NCBI GenBank assembly: GCA_029783825.1 | Contig: JAREIK010003431.1 | Span: 370,805 to 434,804 of the forward strand | Length of the DNA stretch: 64,000 nt | Origin: Sapria himalayana | Taxonomy: Eukaryota; Streptophyta; Magnoliopsida; Malpighiales; Rafflesiaceae | Direction: 5' to 3' | Part shown: in pieces, positions 1 through 12,223 of the stretch | Numbering within the stretch: the stretch's first letter is position 1 | Layout: each line of letters opens with the position of its first letter | Notes under the pieces: generated by a model | Told to the model about the DNA's origin: nothing | Database searches by the model: none | The model's input: only the letters and a program-made list of their open reading frames with translations | Position numbers and translations under genes: made by a program

Positions 1-176
1 GGCACAACGTGACTTTACCCAATACAACCCGACAAGTCAGACATGACCCAGCCCAAACTATGTACGAACCAGGCCAGCGAGCCATACCGAGCCGGCACTT
101 CTCAAGCCGTGATGTGCCCTAGCACAGCACGGTTACTATACCAGGTCGTGCAGAGTACGGCACGAAGACACCTCTA
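1..176. mobile_element. hAT-type right terminus, cut by the window edge
   Basis: This GC-rich stretch ends in GACACCTCTA, the reverse complement of the TAGAGGTGTC terminus seen on the complete hAT copies in this window. It closely resembles the right part of the element split around 17200-17445: both carry a run reading CACGACCCAGCCCAAACTA or close to it. The left end lies outside the window, so the length and the target-site duplication cannot be checked. The 8 bases after it are CTTGAAAT. Confidence 0.65.
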
Positions 177-950
177 CTTGAAATTCAAATGGATGCTTCA
201 CATATATGTCCTTAAGATCACTGTGAAAAAATATTTTTTTCATGTGTAATTGAAATATCTTAAATCTATGAGATACTATCAACAAAATAAAAATCTATAT
301 TAATATCATCTTAACTAATAAAAAGAAAATATAATGATAAATTATATCATTTATTTTAAGTAAACTATCTCTCATTAAGTCATAGCTTATCTATCATTTC
401 ATCTTGGCATGCCTTGACAGTAAACACCAACATATCACCGATGAGGAACCATCTTGAATATCATGGTAATGTCGCAAATAATGTCGCACGTCTCATTGAA
501 GTAGAGTAAATAGAGTAAATGCATCTCTTCCATCATAATCTAACATCATTGTAGATGAGAGATAATGACGCATAAGAAAACTTGATTATCTTAATATTAT
601 CAAAAAATAAAAATAAAAAAACATTAAAAAAAAGATAAGTATGATGAAACATATAAACTAGGTGTCAAGTATGACTCTTTTATCTCAATCGAAAAACAAT
701 CAGGATGTCACGATTAAAGATGTTAGCAACTGAATCATAAGGTTCACATGTAGGCTTATCTCAAATCTCAGAAGATTGGGTATATCTTCATCTCTTAGTA
801 TAAGCTATAAGTTTTTGGTGATCATATCTCCCAATTTCTAAGTCAACATTAGTCTGTGCATGAGAAAACTCATGAATTATTATATCATCTAAATATGAGT
901 GAGATTTTACTTTCTGAGAAACTCACATTCTCCAGAATCAACATGAACTA
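177..950. other. AT-rich DNA, nothing recognised
   Basis: No protein motif, terminal repeat or RNA gene was seen. Open frames here are short and look random for this base composition. Confidence 0.5.
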
Positions 951-999
951 TACATGTTGGTAGATATGTTGACTCCATGGGAGGAAAGAGATCATATTA

Positions 1000-1392
1000 T
1001 ATACCAACAAGTTTACAAAAAAGGTGATGAGACATGTCAAGTTAGTATAGATTGTGTAATGCTAGCACGGCAACAAAAAAAGAGTAGCCGGGCATTGCAT
1101 GATGGCCAGTGGCTTAAATGTTACGTGTTGGGTCATGCAGGGATGGGTTCAACCAAGTTAAAACCTAGCATTCGAATTACCCAAACTAGCATGTTTAGCC
1201 CTGGCCCATAGAAAGGCTTGTTGCCGCTAGCATGTCTACACTAGCAACCTAGCCTACGGGCTAGAGGTAAGTGGTTGCTTAGTTTGCAGTGGCAGCAAGT
1301 CTAGCTATCCAGTCCAAGTCTATAGGACTCCAGGTCCAATCCAGCCTAGGACCACCCAAGCCAAATCACATGTGGGTTATAATATGAAATAC

Positions 1393-1442
<50 letters not shown>

Positions 1443-3640
1443 GTATATTATTTTATTATTTATATATATTTATGAAATTTGAAAAAATAATAATTTTTTG
1501 TTAAAATTTTTGCAAATGCTAATATTTAAATATAATTACTAATGTATATGTAAATATAAAAAAGAGAACAAAAAATACATTGAAATTCAAAAATGTAAAT
1601 GTAACTATAAAAAATATATAAAAAAAATTATAAAATAAAATACATGTTAGTACGGCACCAACATCATAATGTCAGTTGTTTTGTATGATTTGAATCATCA
1701 AAGCTCAATTTTTGTGTATTTCAACATCTATTTATAGTTCTTTGACAGTATATTGAAAACTTATTTATGCATCTTTCAATCTTTTAAGCACAATAAAGCT
1801 TTAATAATATTTTATTATAGTATGGTCTCCATTATATTATCTGAGAAGATGAAACAAAAATCAAAATCTAAATATTTCGACAACTTATTCTTATTCGATG
1901 AATCTCCCCATCATTTACTCCTACCAAACTCAAAAAATCATAATATTCAAATATAATATTGATATCTACACTTAAAGGCTCACTAAAATTATTATATTTA
2001 CTTTTATTATATTTAAATAGGTTATCTAATTATTTATATATCTTATCCTCAAATTATTGTGGTCGATTCATACAAATTAATAAGAATTTAATAGTATTTT
2101 TTTACTTCTTGAATAATAATCCTAATATTCATACATGCAACTAAATAATAAATAAATAAAACTAAAAACTAGTTTTTTAAATATTTTACTTTCATCTTAA
2201 TAGTCACGTCTCAAAAAAAATAGATGTTAACTAAATTGAATAAAGATATTATTCATATTGCATAAGTACTGAAATATAATACATGATGTAGGAGTACATA
2301 CAGAAAAACATATATTCGTCATATCATAAAAAAATTATAATTTGGTAAGACCTTTTATTTAAAAATAATAATTAACAAAGTTAATAGACAAACATGAATC
2401 TCACATCAAATAAGTAGAATCTAACAATGTTTGACATCTAGTTGAATTTTTGTAAACCTACTAACTTATAAAGATAGTAAATGTCTTATGGTTTATTAGA
2501 TATCTTAATATATTTTAATACATTATTTTTTTAATAAAAAAGAAATTATTCTTAAATTGACTTGTACTATTAAGTTTATTATGTAATAGATACATCTAGC
2601 ATGGATAATCTCAGCTAAGAAACTATATTCAATGGTTTTTATGAAAATAATTATTATGACACCAATATTTAAAATATTATCAAATATTTTGTTATATATT
2701 TTATTTTGTATCTAGTATTTCCTTGAGACTCTAGACAAATATTCATATATATGACAAGATAATCATATTAATAGATGATCTCAGCAAATCATAATATTAT
2801 TTTATTTAATTTTCAATTAAAATTAATAAAGTCAGTGATGACGCATACAAGTGCATTATTATCATGATTATTCCAAATGTTGAATGCCAAAGAGATCATT
2901 TCACTTTATTTGCTAAGTTTATTAATTATTAATTATTTTTTTATATTAATATTTTTTATTATAGCAATAATATAAGTAATCTAAGAATTATACAATAAGT
3001 GAGCTAAAAATACATATATATTCAATAAATTAATCTGGGATTTTCCACAAATTTAAATAGAAGACTAGTATTAATTATTCGATATGTATCATAAGATATT
3101 CATTCTCACTACTAATTTTACAAGTATATATTTCTTTATAATATATAAATTATGCAAAAACTTCTTTGACTCTTCTAGAATTCTTATTTTTAATATTCTT
3201 AAATATAGTCTGTATTAAAGATGTTCATTAATTAATTATATGATTTTTAGGCATTTTCACATGCACCAAGGCCAACATACGACTAGAAAATTACTCAATC
3301 TCAAACCTTTCGATTGTGTACTCGTTATACAAATCAATATTTACTCTATTTTCATAATAATTAATATTTTTTATATGAGAATTTTGAGATGAAAATAACT
3401 TTTTTTATTATTATATTATCTAGTAAAAAAATTATTATGGAAATAAGAAACAATTTATTTTCCAAAAATTGATCCCCAAATATGATTATTCAAAGGCAAA
3501 CAACAACAACTCCACAATTGCAATATATGTTCTATTTATCATTCACAGTCACACTTGGCATGGATCATCTCTCCAATAATAATTTATATAATATTTATAG
3601 TAAATTATCAAAATAAAAATAAAAATAATACATTATGAGA
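1000..3640 (-). pseudogene. Decayed hAT transposase relic with GC-rich flank
   Basis: The moderately GC-rich part at about 1030-1375 has the CTAGC/GGCCC-type words of old hAT subterminal regions. From about 1750 to 2110 the plus strand can be laid against 14420-14900 of the better-preserved hAT copy in the same order: the AATCTTTTAAGC stretch against the AATCCTTCAAAC stretch, then the RYLDTD-equivalent, acidic and YYDTRY-equivalent regions. The reading direction is therefore minus. Many stops and frameshifts break it, and no open piece is functional. Similarity fades after about 2850, so the upper boundary is approximate and no termini or TSD were found. Confidence 0.55.
1391..1448. repeat. 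Palindromic CATA/TA/TGTA microsatellite
   Basis: A run of CATA units passes into TA dinucleotides and then into TGTA/TATG units, so the tract is nearly its own reverse complement and could extrude as a hairpin. It lies inside the hAT relic. The minus-strand relic at 54 kb also lies next to a TA-rich microsatellite. Confidence 0.85.
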
Positions 3641-3827
3641 TAGTTTTGATATTTTGTGAAAATTAGAGAGAATAAATAATAATTTGAGGGTAAAAATTAT
3701 AAAAATTAATAGCCAATTTATTAAAAAAAATTAAATTTAAATATTAATTTTTTCTTTTTTTTTTTATTTTTTTTAGTAGAAACCTAACAACTATTGAATT
3801 TGTGTCCAGACTCATAATTATAGAGAG

Positions 3828-4130
3828 GCATGTGAGATGAATCAATATAATTCTTTAAAAATTTAAACAAGCAAACCTGATGAGTTTGGTAAGTTTATTG
3901 CAAGTCAAGGACTTAACAAATATAAATGATTTTGTCTAACCTTGTACAAATTGGTCAAGACCTGAAGTTGTTTCCCTGATGAGTATGATATGAAAAAACC
4001 AATTCAATATAGAACCAATATTTGGCATTGCACGAAGGCTGAACCCTTGATGATTTGTTGATTGGGTGCAGCATAGATTGTATCGTTGCATTGAAAGTCT
4101 TGGCCCATGACAAATTGTATTGGAGGCAAT
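3828..4130 (+). repeat. Partial extra copy of the gypsy LTR start
   Basis: The stretch beginning TGTGAGATGAATCAATATAA reads along the same order of words as 4690-4960: ATTCTTTAAAA, GAGTTTGG, GGTCAAGA, a Phe-Pro-Leu/Ile-like stretch, AACCAATTCA and GGCTGAACCC. The two copies are strongly diverged. It may be an LTR of a neighbouring or rearranged Ty3/gypsy element, or a duplicated 5' part of the LTR that follows. Which of these is correct could not be settled. Confidence 0.5.
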
Positions 4131-4689
4131 TTGTAAGTATCAATGCACTTGTTAAAACTCTTCAAGCAATCTTGATGGCTGACGTATAATATCTCTCAAT
4201 GGAAATACATGTAAGCAATAAAGCTTGAGCATTAGTAGTTCAAATATAATCATTGTCTTGTTGATCAATATTGCGACAAAAAAATTTATGAATGATAGTA
4301 GATTCTTTCAAATTGGATAGTATCATTTATTTTTTTAGTAATGCATTGAGGCATTACCTACTAAGGATGAGTTTGGAGAGCATGCCTTCGAAGCGTTGTT
4401 GTAGTAGCATAAAAAGTGGGATCACGTGAGGATGGACTTCTCTTTGACCCATTGTGACTCAGCATTGATTTAAGTGTATAAATGGCTCATAAGGAAAAAT
4501 CAATAGTTAATGAGTTCATTCGAGCAAATATTACTAAAAAATTATACAAGGATATGCAATAGCCTGAGTAAGATAAAATTAATTATGAACTCATAATTAT
4601 AGTGTTCATACCTGGGCATAAATATACTTGTGATAAATAATATGTTAACTGGTTAAAAAATAAAACATATGGAGAATTACACAAAAGGA

Positions 4690-5324
4690 GGGTGTGAAAT
4701 GAATTAGAATAATTCTTTAAAAGTTCATGCAAATCAATCCAGTTGAGTTTGGAAAGCTTATCACAAAACGAAGATTTAATAATTAAAAAGAACTTTGGTC
4801 AACCTTACATAAACTAGTCAAGATTTGGAGTCATTCCCCTAATAAATCTATGATAGGGCAAAACCAATTCAGCATTGAGACAATAAAAAATATTGTATAA
4901 AGGCTGAACCCCTGATGATTTGTTTATGGGGTACAACAAAAATTATCATTGCATTGAAACTCTTGTAAAGATATTTGAAATGATCTTGGAGATATTGCAA
5001 AGTAATTCTAGAAGGTTCTGAAATCTTCAAGATCTCATCATTTTAAAATATTCTAATAATTTCTTATTATAAAATACTCTTAATATATAAGGAAGTTCAC
5101 TCATTGTTGTACTCATTCAAGTTTCATTTGTAATTTATTCTCTCTATATATTTTCTATCTTGGTAAACTTGTGTGTAGAATTTTATAGGTATGACTTATA
5201 AGAGGCAATAGCAAGCTGAATTAGGCAATTAAGGAAGAGTATTTTCTAGTCTAAGGTCGTTAGTATAGCATTAAAGCTTGTGATCCGTGATAAATAATAT
5301 CATAGATGATCAACTTCATTATTA
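4690..5324 (+). repeat. Candidate 5' LTR of a Ty3/gypsy element
   Basis: The stretch starts TGTGAAATGAATTAG. Near 5090-5210 it carries the words common in plant Tekay/Del-type LTRs: AATATATAAGGAAGTTCACTC (a possible TATA region), TTCAAGTTTCATTTGTAA and TCTTGGTAAACTTGTGTGTAG. It stops just before a possible primer-binding site at about 5325-5336 (TGGTGTCATATC), which matches 9 of 12 positions of TGGTATCAGAGC, the complement of the plant initiator-Met tRNA 3' end. Pol-like coding remnants follow in the same orientation. The exact LTR ends are inferred. Confidence 0.5.
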
Positions 5325-5329
5325 TGGTG

Positions 5330-7740
5330 TCATATCTAATGTGAAGACTCAATTGAAGATTAAAAAAATAATAATCAAAGTAATTCCATTTGATGACTAT
5401 AATAGTATAACTTGGTACTTGTATTGAATTTTCTAAATCAGATAATGTACATCTAGTTCAGTGTATCAATTGTATATGCATCCTATATTATATTTTTCAA
5501 TTATTTATCCCAATAACACAAAGTATCTGACAATCTAAAAAATGTTTTAAGCAATACAATTAGCAAAAAAGGTGATGTGAAATCAAATAACATATCTGAC
5601 AACTCTAATAATTTATGAAAATTTTGAGACTATTAATTATGTGTCTATAAAAGTATTACAACTTTTTAACTTATTTTCAGATGTCATACATACTGAGTTG
5701 CCAATGAAATTACTGTGGAAGATGGAGATTGACCATTAGATTGAGTGAGTTCCCAATGTCCTTCCAACAGATAATGTATCATATTGAATGACTCTCCTAA
5801 CACTCATAAAATTAAGAAAACAATTAAAGGAATTAAATGATATTGGGTATATTTGACTTTCAAAGACCTTACATAGTACTCATTTTATTTCAAAGAAAAC
5901 ATGATAAATCATTATGATTGTGATGAAAAATAAATATTAAATTTGACTACAAACTTGTTTGACCAACTAAGAAATGTGAGATAGTTTTTCAAATTTAATT
6001 TGAGATTATAGTATTAACAAGTACAAATAGTTAAAAGAGATATATCAAAAATAGCATATGTGATGAGATACAAATTCTATGAATTCTTGATGATATCATT
6101 TTAACTTACAAATACATCAGCTACAATTTGTATATATATGAATAAAGTAATAAAACCTTTCCATGATCATTTTGTAGTGAGTAATTTAGAAGATATTGTT
6201 ATGTATAACAAATCATTAAAAAAAACATGGTAATTATTTGATTCAAATGTTACAAGTCTTGCAAGAAACTAAACTATATGTCAAAAAGAAGAAACATTAT
6301 TTTTCTCAACCAGAAGTTTCATCCCTTTGTCATATTGTGGGAAATAAAATAATATTAATGGAGAAAATCAAAACAAAGACTAGTATCGAATGAGAGTTAC
6401 CAAGAGAGCATAGAGTATTACAAAAGTTAGCCAATTACTATTAATATTTTATTTGGAGATATTCTTGCATTATCATATCATTAACTAATATATATCACGT
6501 AAGAATGGTTTAGAAGTAAAACAAAGCTTATCAAAAAACTTTTAATCATTTGAAAAATATTATCACAGAAGAGTCTATTATAGCCTTGTAAAATCATTCC
6601 AAACCATAGTAAATAGACAAAGATGTTTTAGATTTTTTAATTGGATGGGTACTTGTCCAAAAAGATCATCCAATTGCATCTGATAGATAAAAGCAAAATG
6701 AAACTCAACAATATTATACAATCAATGAAAAAAAAGTGATAGTGATAATTCATTATTTATGAATATAAATGCACTATCTTTTAAAATAAAAATTTGTGAG
6801 AAAAACTAATAATATAGTTACTAATTATTCAAAACACAAAAGAAACTAATTCCAAATAAACTCAATTGCAAAAATTCCTTTCTAAATTTTACTATAAATT
6901 AGAATACAAGTCAAGAAAAATTAATGTGATAGAAGCTGTACTAATCTAAAATGCTAAGTTTATGGCAATTAATAAATCACACGAATGCTTGAAAGATCAT
7001 ATTAGAAAAAGATTATCCAAAAACTCAATAACTAAATCTCTTACGAGAAAAAAGACTCAAATTCTAGGTATAAAATATTTTATTCTTCACAAAGGGTTAA
7101 CGACTATGTATGATGGTGTATCCCCACATTTGGAAAGTTATTAAAAAAAACTATACATAAATGTCATGATTCCAAATGGTATGAAAATCCAAGTATGCAC
7201 ATATCATAACTCTAGTAGAGGAGCTATGATATGAGTCACATGAAAAATAATATACAGTTATGTAAAGATTTATTTAGTTTGTCAACAAGATAAGATGCCG
7301 TAGAAGACAACGATGAGTCTTGAACAACAATTGCAAATCTCAGAACACCCATGGAGGAGTGTCTTCATTACCTTCATAATGAATTTTTCAAAATTAATAT
7401 TTTTGAAATTATTATAATGATAGTTAATCAATTCTCAAAATATATTATTTTCATCCATAATACAAAAGAATGTCTAGAGGAGAAAATAGCAACATTATTT
7501 TTCAAGAACAATATGAAGTGTTGAAGAATTCTCCATTTCATAGTCAGTGAACAAGTTTAATGACTCACAAGATAATTTTGGATTCCAAAGAAATCTAAAC
7601 AATTCTAAAAGTTTCAAGATATCGCATCATTCTTGAATATATTAAAACTTTTAATGAAATTAAATTATAACATATATTATAATTTGAATCATTGATGAAC
7701 GAGTATTTTTTTAGTATATACGAAAGCCCTCACGTTGTTA
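5330..7740 (+). pseudogene. Ty3/gypsy gag-pol remnant (RT, RNase H, integrase)
   Basis: Reading the plus strand across frames gives a decayed gypsy polyprotein in the usual order. At about 5685-5760 is an RT start resembling ELPxKLxxxxEIDHxIE. At 6105-6330 the RT core reads TNASATICTYMNKV, then LEDIVMY at about 6186-6206 where the family has LDDIVVY, then VLQETKLYVKK. At about 6660-6715 is an RNase H-like HPIASDR…YYTINEK. At 7330-7520 is an integrase core stretch, HPWRSVFITFIMNFSK. Stops and frameshifts are frequent, so it is dead. The usual gypsy order RT-RH-INT separates it from copia. No matching 3' LTR was identified before the hAT insertion at 7827. Confidence 0.8.
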
Positions 7741-7826
7741 CCCTCGCTAAAATTTTATTTATAATTTATTTTTTTCTTTAAATATTTTTATTTTTAGCTA
7801 AACTTGTGTGAGAGATCATGTAAGTG

Positions 7827-8620
7827 TAGAGGTGTCAAACGGGTCGGGTGGGTCGGGCCTGCCCAATTTTTATCCGCCCAACTTGATGTGTCAAACGGGT
7901 CGGGTCGGCCAGAATTTTTTGAGCACGAGCATGTCTTCGTGCCGTGCCTGGCCCGGCACGATTTAAAATAGCCAGGCACGGCACGGCCCGTAGGCACGGC
8001 GGGCCGTGCCTTGCCTGGCCCGCTCGGGCTTGCATGTCTGTACGGGTCGGGATTCAGGGGGACCCGCGGGTCGGGTCGAATCAGACCCGACCCGCGGTCT
8101 TTTTTGCGGGAGGGGCCATCTTGGGGTCGGGCTCACGGGACACACAGCATGAGACAAACCCGTGTCGGTGTGCCGTGCCGCGGGCCGAACAGTGCCGGGT
8201 CAGGCAGGCACGGCAAGGGCCAAGCACGGCTCGTGCCTTACCCGGGCACGGCATGGGCCCGGGCATGAAATTTTTCCGTGTCGGGCCGGCCCGGCCCGGC
8301 CCGGTTGACACCTCTACGCCCAACCGGGCTACCGTGCTGTGCCAGGCATTGCACGAGCCCGCTGACCTAAAAACATCGGGTTCGGCTCAGTTCGTGTAGG
8401 CCAAAACCCTAATTTTAAAAAAAAATTAAGATTTCAGTAGCACGCTACCACGCCGCCACGCATCTTCACCTTTTCAGGGCTCAACGAGCCTCACATGTCG
8501 GGCATCTGCTTGTATTTACCGAGTTCATTGCGTGGTTATGCATGCCGTGCTCAAGTGCCTGGCACGGACACGACTGAACCGTGTCGTGCCCAAGCCAGCC
8601 CAACCCATTTTACACCTCTA
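7827..8620. mobile_element. Non-autonomous hAT element (outer of a nested pair)
   Basis: The left end is TAGAGGTGTCAAAC (7827-7840). The right end reads TTTTACACCTCTA up to 8620, an inverted copy with one change. Perfect TGTAAGTG duplications flank it. Without the inner insertion the element would be about 352 bp, GC-rich and without coding capacity: a MITE-like derivative of the hAT family at 13550-17178. It was later hit by a second element of the same family (7883-8316). Directly after its right TSD copy begins another, older-looking left terminus (TAAAGGTGTCC at 8629), so the newer insertion landed exactly at the edge of an older one. Confidence 0.93.
7883..8316. mobile_element. Non-autonomous hAT element (inner, nested)
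   Basis: This element is 434 bp, GC-rich, with left end TTGATGTGTCAAAC and right end GTTGACACCTCTA. It is flanked by a perfect 8-bp duplication CGCCCAAC at 7875-7882 and 8317-8324. It contains many GGCACGG/GCCCGG words and shares the stretch around GCACGGCACGGCCCGTAGG with the left subterminal region of the larger hAT at 13550-17178, so it is probably an internally deleted derivative mobilised by that family's transposase. Overlapping open frames on both strands reflect high GC content, not genes. Confidence 0.93.
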
Positions 8621-8628
8621 TGTAAGTG

Positions 8629-8989
8629 TAAAGGTGTCCAAAAAGGTCAAAAGCCCACAGCACAGCACAACACGACCACCAAAAACATACCCATGGCATA
8701 ACCCAGCATGACTGAAATAGTGTTAAGCTAGGCTCGTGGCACGGCTTGTACCATGTGAAGCTAAGATTTCTATATCATGTACCGCAAAAATTATGGCTCA
8801 ACACTACATGTCAGCCCATGTGGATCGGTTTTAGCCCAACTAATCAACCCAAACTAGCATTGACTGAACCAAGCTAATCTAGACCTAACTCAGGCTAGCC
8901 TGAAATGCATCCGACTTCCTAAATGTGATTCAGGCTAACCTAGGTTGAAGTAGTGCTTGATGCTCATCCATGGTGAGAGATGATACAAC
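8629..8989. mobile_element. Left part of an older hAT element
   Basis: The stretch begins TAAAGGTGTCCAAAAAGG, a decayed form of the family terminus, preceded by TGTAAGTG. Its GC-rich subterminal sequence is interrupted at 8989/8990 by the larger hAT copy and appears to resume at 12224 up to about 12343. Its right terminus was not found. Confidence 0.55.
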
Positions 8990-9439
8990 TAGAGGTGGCA
9001 AGTGGACTAAACAGTCTAGACATCGCCCAACTAAGCCATGCTTGGCCCAACACGGTCCATAATCATGCTTAGACTCGGGCCATGCCAGCTCGAGGCACGA
9101 CTCATTGTTGTGTTGAACCAGAAGGTGTCTGTCCTCGTGTCGTACCAGACACAACCCAACTGCCTAGCCAATAGGATTAGTCCAACGGCACAGAAGACTA
9201 TCGTGCCCCAAAACTCAGACCAGGTTTTAGGCACAGTCCAGTTGGACTCTGCCCGACCCACCCAATTTTTTTCAAAAAATAATATTTTATTCAAAAAAAA
9301 TATGCATCACCTTGTGCATGTGGTAGATTTTTTTAATGAACCAGCCACATGATTGACTGAGGGCATCGGCATGGCACGTTCCAAGCACACGTGAACGCGC
9401 CACTCACAACGTGCAAAGTGCACCTCCCCAAACTCAAAC

Positions 9440-11740
9440 ATCTAAAAAATAAAAAAATAAAAAAATATCTATAACTAGAACTCGCTTTAAAATAGTATAA
9501 AAAAATATTAAGTGTATCGATAAAGAATCAACACAATACAAGTATTGTAAGAAAATATATATTTATAGGAATGAGTGTAGGGTTGAGCAACTAAAGAAGC
9601 ATGTCAATCATTGTACCAAAAAATATTATCTATTAGATCTTAAAAAACTCAACTGAGCGATGGGGTCTTTGAAGCTGAATCTAGTTCAGCTTCTGTATTG
9701 ACCCCCTTCATATATAATAACAAATTAAGGATGAAATGCATGACCAAACTGATCACCATGATAGATTTTCTAATTAGTTTTTCAGATGATCTAAGTTTAA
9801 CTAATATCATACAGACTTATTTTCAGCTTACATATCATAAAATTTCTAGGTTCATATATAGGAACGACATATTAATATATTATAAGTTAAAAAAATAAAT
9901 AATAACTAATGAATTTAGGTAATATAATGGTGTGATATTTGTGACATCTGATATCTAGACTAATTACAATGATACATGTTTTGTATGTTTCATTGTCCAC
10001 TATTTAGATTCTAAATGGACCCAAAATAAAAAGATATTAGGATTTTCAGAGATTCTATATTTTCATTATTGCTCAATCATATATGAGTGCATGATGAGAA
10101 TCTTTAGAAAATATAATATTCAAAATTAAATATATAATATCACACTTGATAATACATCTAACAATGAAGTAGTCATTAACATGTTTATATTGATCATTAA
10201 AAACGGGCCATTAGAAGAGATTTTTTATGTTAGATAGGTGTATCATATCAGTGACTTGATGGTACAAGTGGGAATGAATATTGTTTCTCATATTTTAGAA
10301 AAAATACTTAACTCACTAAAATATATTTAGATGCCTACCAGACAATTAAAATTTGGTTGTCTCTATTTGTCTGTGGGCCTAAAAAAGAAAAAATTTCAAA
10401 AAATTTAAGACACTATTGGAATTACGTATTCTTGATGCTAGAGCCATGTGTTGGATACGAACACATGATATTCGACTAGGTTAATAGTAAGAATTACAAA
10501 TTTATTACTAATTACAAAGGCTAGGATACAAAAATTTTATTTATAAAATTACTGAAAAATTTTTATGACACGACAAATATATGTTCGTCAATTTATACTC
10601 TCACCACTTACATTATATTCAGGTAAATAAAAAATATTGATGACAAGTTTAGAAAGTTTTGAGATGACCTGACATTTAGTAACATAACTCTAGAGATGAA
10701 AACAAAATACTTAAAGTATTAGTCTACTATTCTATCTCTTTACGCATGCCCTATGTTGGAGTCATATGTTGAATACGAACACGTGACATCCGGCTACGTT
10801 AATAGTAAGAGTTATGAACTTATTATTGATGATAGAGACCGTGATACAAAAATTTTATTTATGAAATTCATAAAGATTTTTTATGACGTTATAAATATAT
10901 TTTCATTAATTTATATTCCTACCACTTGCATTGCACTATGGTGCATATGTAATATTAATGATAAGTTTAAGAAGTTATGAGATGACCCAACATTTAGTGA
11001 CATAGTTGTTGAGAAAGAAACTAAGAACTTAAAGCATTAATCTACTATTTCATCTCTTTATTATTTAGCTGCCTTCATGGAACCTATAGTTAAGGTGAAA
11101 AGAGTAAAAAATATTTTGATATATATATATCCTTGTATAAAAACTATGAACATCAATTTAAAAGATTCATTTACGATAAGTTGACTAAGTTATTTACATA
11201 CTAAGATACTAGAAATGATAATAGTTATAATCAAGTTCCAACAATGGACATGAATACCATATTCGAATACGATAACTTTTCAGTTCAGTTAGAGAGAAAA
11301 AAATAAAAAAATAGAACATCAAATAAGAGCAAGTTATCTCGGTACTTAAATATCAATTATAACTCGATCTTATCACATAATAATAACAAGAATCTTGATA
11401 TTTTATAATGATAGAAATTATATGAGTTCACATATCACGTGTTATTTAAGATGGCACAAGATCTACTAACTCCTCTGATGTTTACTTTTTTTATTACAAT
11501 CAATGTGATTTCGAATAGAAGATCAAGATGACAGCTAAATATTATTAAGGCACTAACATGCATAAAAGATTGGAAGAATTCAAGATTAAATATCCAGAAT
11601 CGTACTAAAACAAGAGCAAAGTTGCTAGCAGATGATGACTCATACGAGTTTAAGAAAGTTTAGCCTACCGCTAATGATACCATCAAATGCTAAAGCAATG
11701 ATTAGTTGCATACGTATACCAATTGACATTGAGATTGAGC
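9440..11740 (+). pseudogene. hAT (Ac-like) transposase, decayed, with internal duplication
   Basis: Translated pieces follow the order of the better-preserved copy at 14276-16395. At 9695-9895 is LITMIDFLISFSDD…IIQTYFQLTYHKIS…RNDILIYYKLKK, the region after the zinc finger. At about 9935-10030 is the TSD…-equivalent first catalytic block. At 10753-10980 is a 75-residue open piece with YVEYEHVTSGYVNSKS and PTTCIALWCICNI. The RYLNI…NKNLDIL stretch lies at about 11338-11400 and the hATC-like C-terminal region at 11450-11640. Stops and shifts occur throughout. A 318-bp segment (10435-10752) is repeated in tandem (10753-11070). Confidence 0.85.
10435..11070 (+). repeat. 318-bp tandem duplication inside the hAT transposase
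   Basis: The first copy starts ATGCTAGAGCCATGTG at 10435 and the second starts ATGTTGGAGTCATATG at 10753. Both run through the GYEHV…VNSK and IPTTCIAL-type stretches and end near the phrase coding for LKH/YW-like residues before the AACCTATAG block. The second copy is better preserved and holds the 75-residue open piece. The other hAT copies in the window have this segment only once. Confidence 0.85.
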
Positions 11741-12223
11741 TTGCATGATAATGATTGATAATTTTTATTTTATGTTGTTATGATATTGTATTATTTTATT
11801 TTATTTTTTGGATTGAATGATGATTGATGGATACGTTTTTTTAATATTTTTGATTATTAAATTTATCGTTTGCATTAATGAATTTATTTTTTTATGATTT
11901 ATGTAAAATAAATAATATAATGTCACAACTCATAAAGCGTAACTTAAAATTTATAAATTTGTAAAAAAAATTTAAATCATTGATCCACAACTGATGGGCG
12001 TGAGGATGAGCAGAGTGCAAGTCAGTATTGGAGTCCTAGCTAGGCTGAGATATTCGAGCCCAAACTGGCATGACTCAGCCCAAATCTAGCCATACTCAAG
12101 CTGGATAGGCAGTGCCGAGCCAGCCATTATTGAGCCATGTCATGCTATGCACGGCATGGTGGCTCGACTAGGCCACCAAAAACTAGGTTGTGTCAGCACG
12201 ACACTGACCATTTGACACCTCTA

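Larger units (their letters stand above)
7819..8628. repeat. 8-bp target-site duplication TGTAAGTG
   Basis: TGTAAGTG occurs at 7819-7826 and again at 8621-8628, exactly abutting the two termini of the hAT element between them. Eight-base duplications are the hallmark of hAT insertion. Confidence 0.95.
8990..12223 (+). mobile_element. Degenerate autonomous-size hAT transposon
   Basis: This 3234-bp element runs from TAGAGGTGGCAAGTGG to CATTTGACACCTCTA. The outer ~300 bp on each side are GC-rich subterminal DNA and the middle holds a broken transposase in plus orientation. Its size is close to the 3.4-3.6 kb of the other complete copies. It inserted into an older hAT whose parts flank it. Confidence 0.82.

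Noticed and set aside
1259..1290. CTAGAGGTAAGTGG as a hAT left end
   Set aside because: It resembles TAGAGGTGGCAAGTGG with a gap, but no matching right end or TSD could be found.
7794..8399. Several overlapping open frames of 64-151 codons on both strands
   Set aside because: They lie over GC-rich hAT arms, overlap each other on both strands, and encode repeats of Arg/Pro/Gly/Ala set by GGCACGG words. No motif of a protein family.
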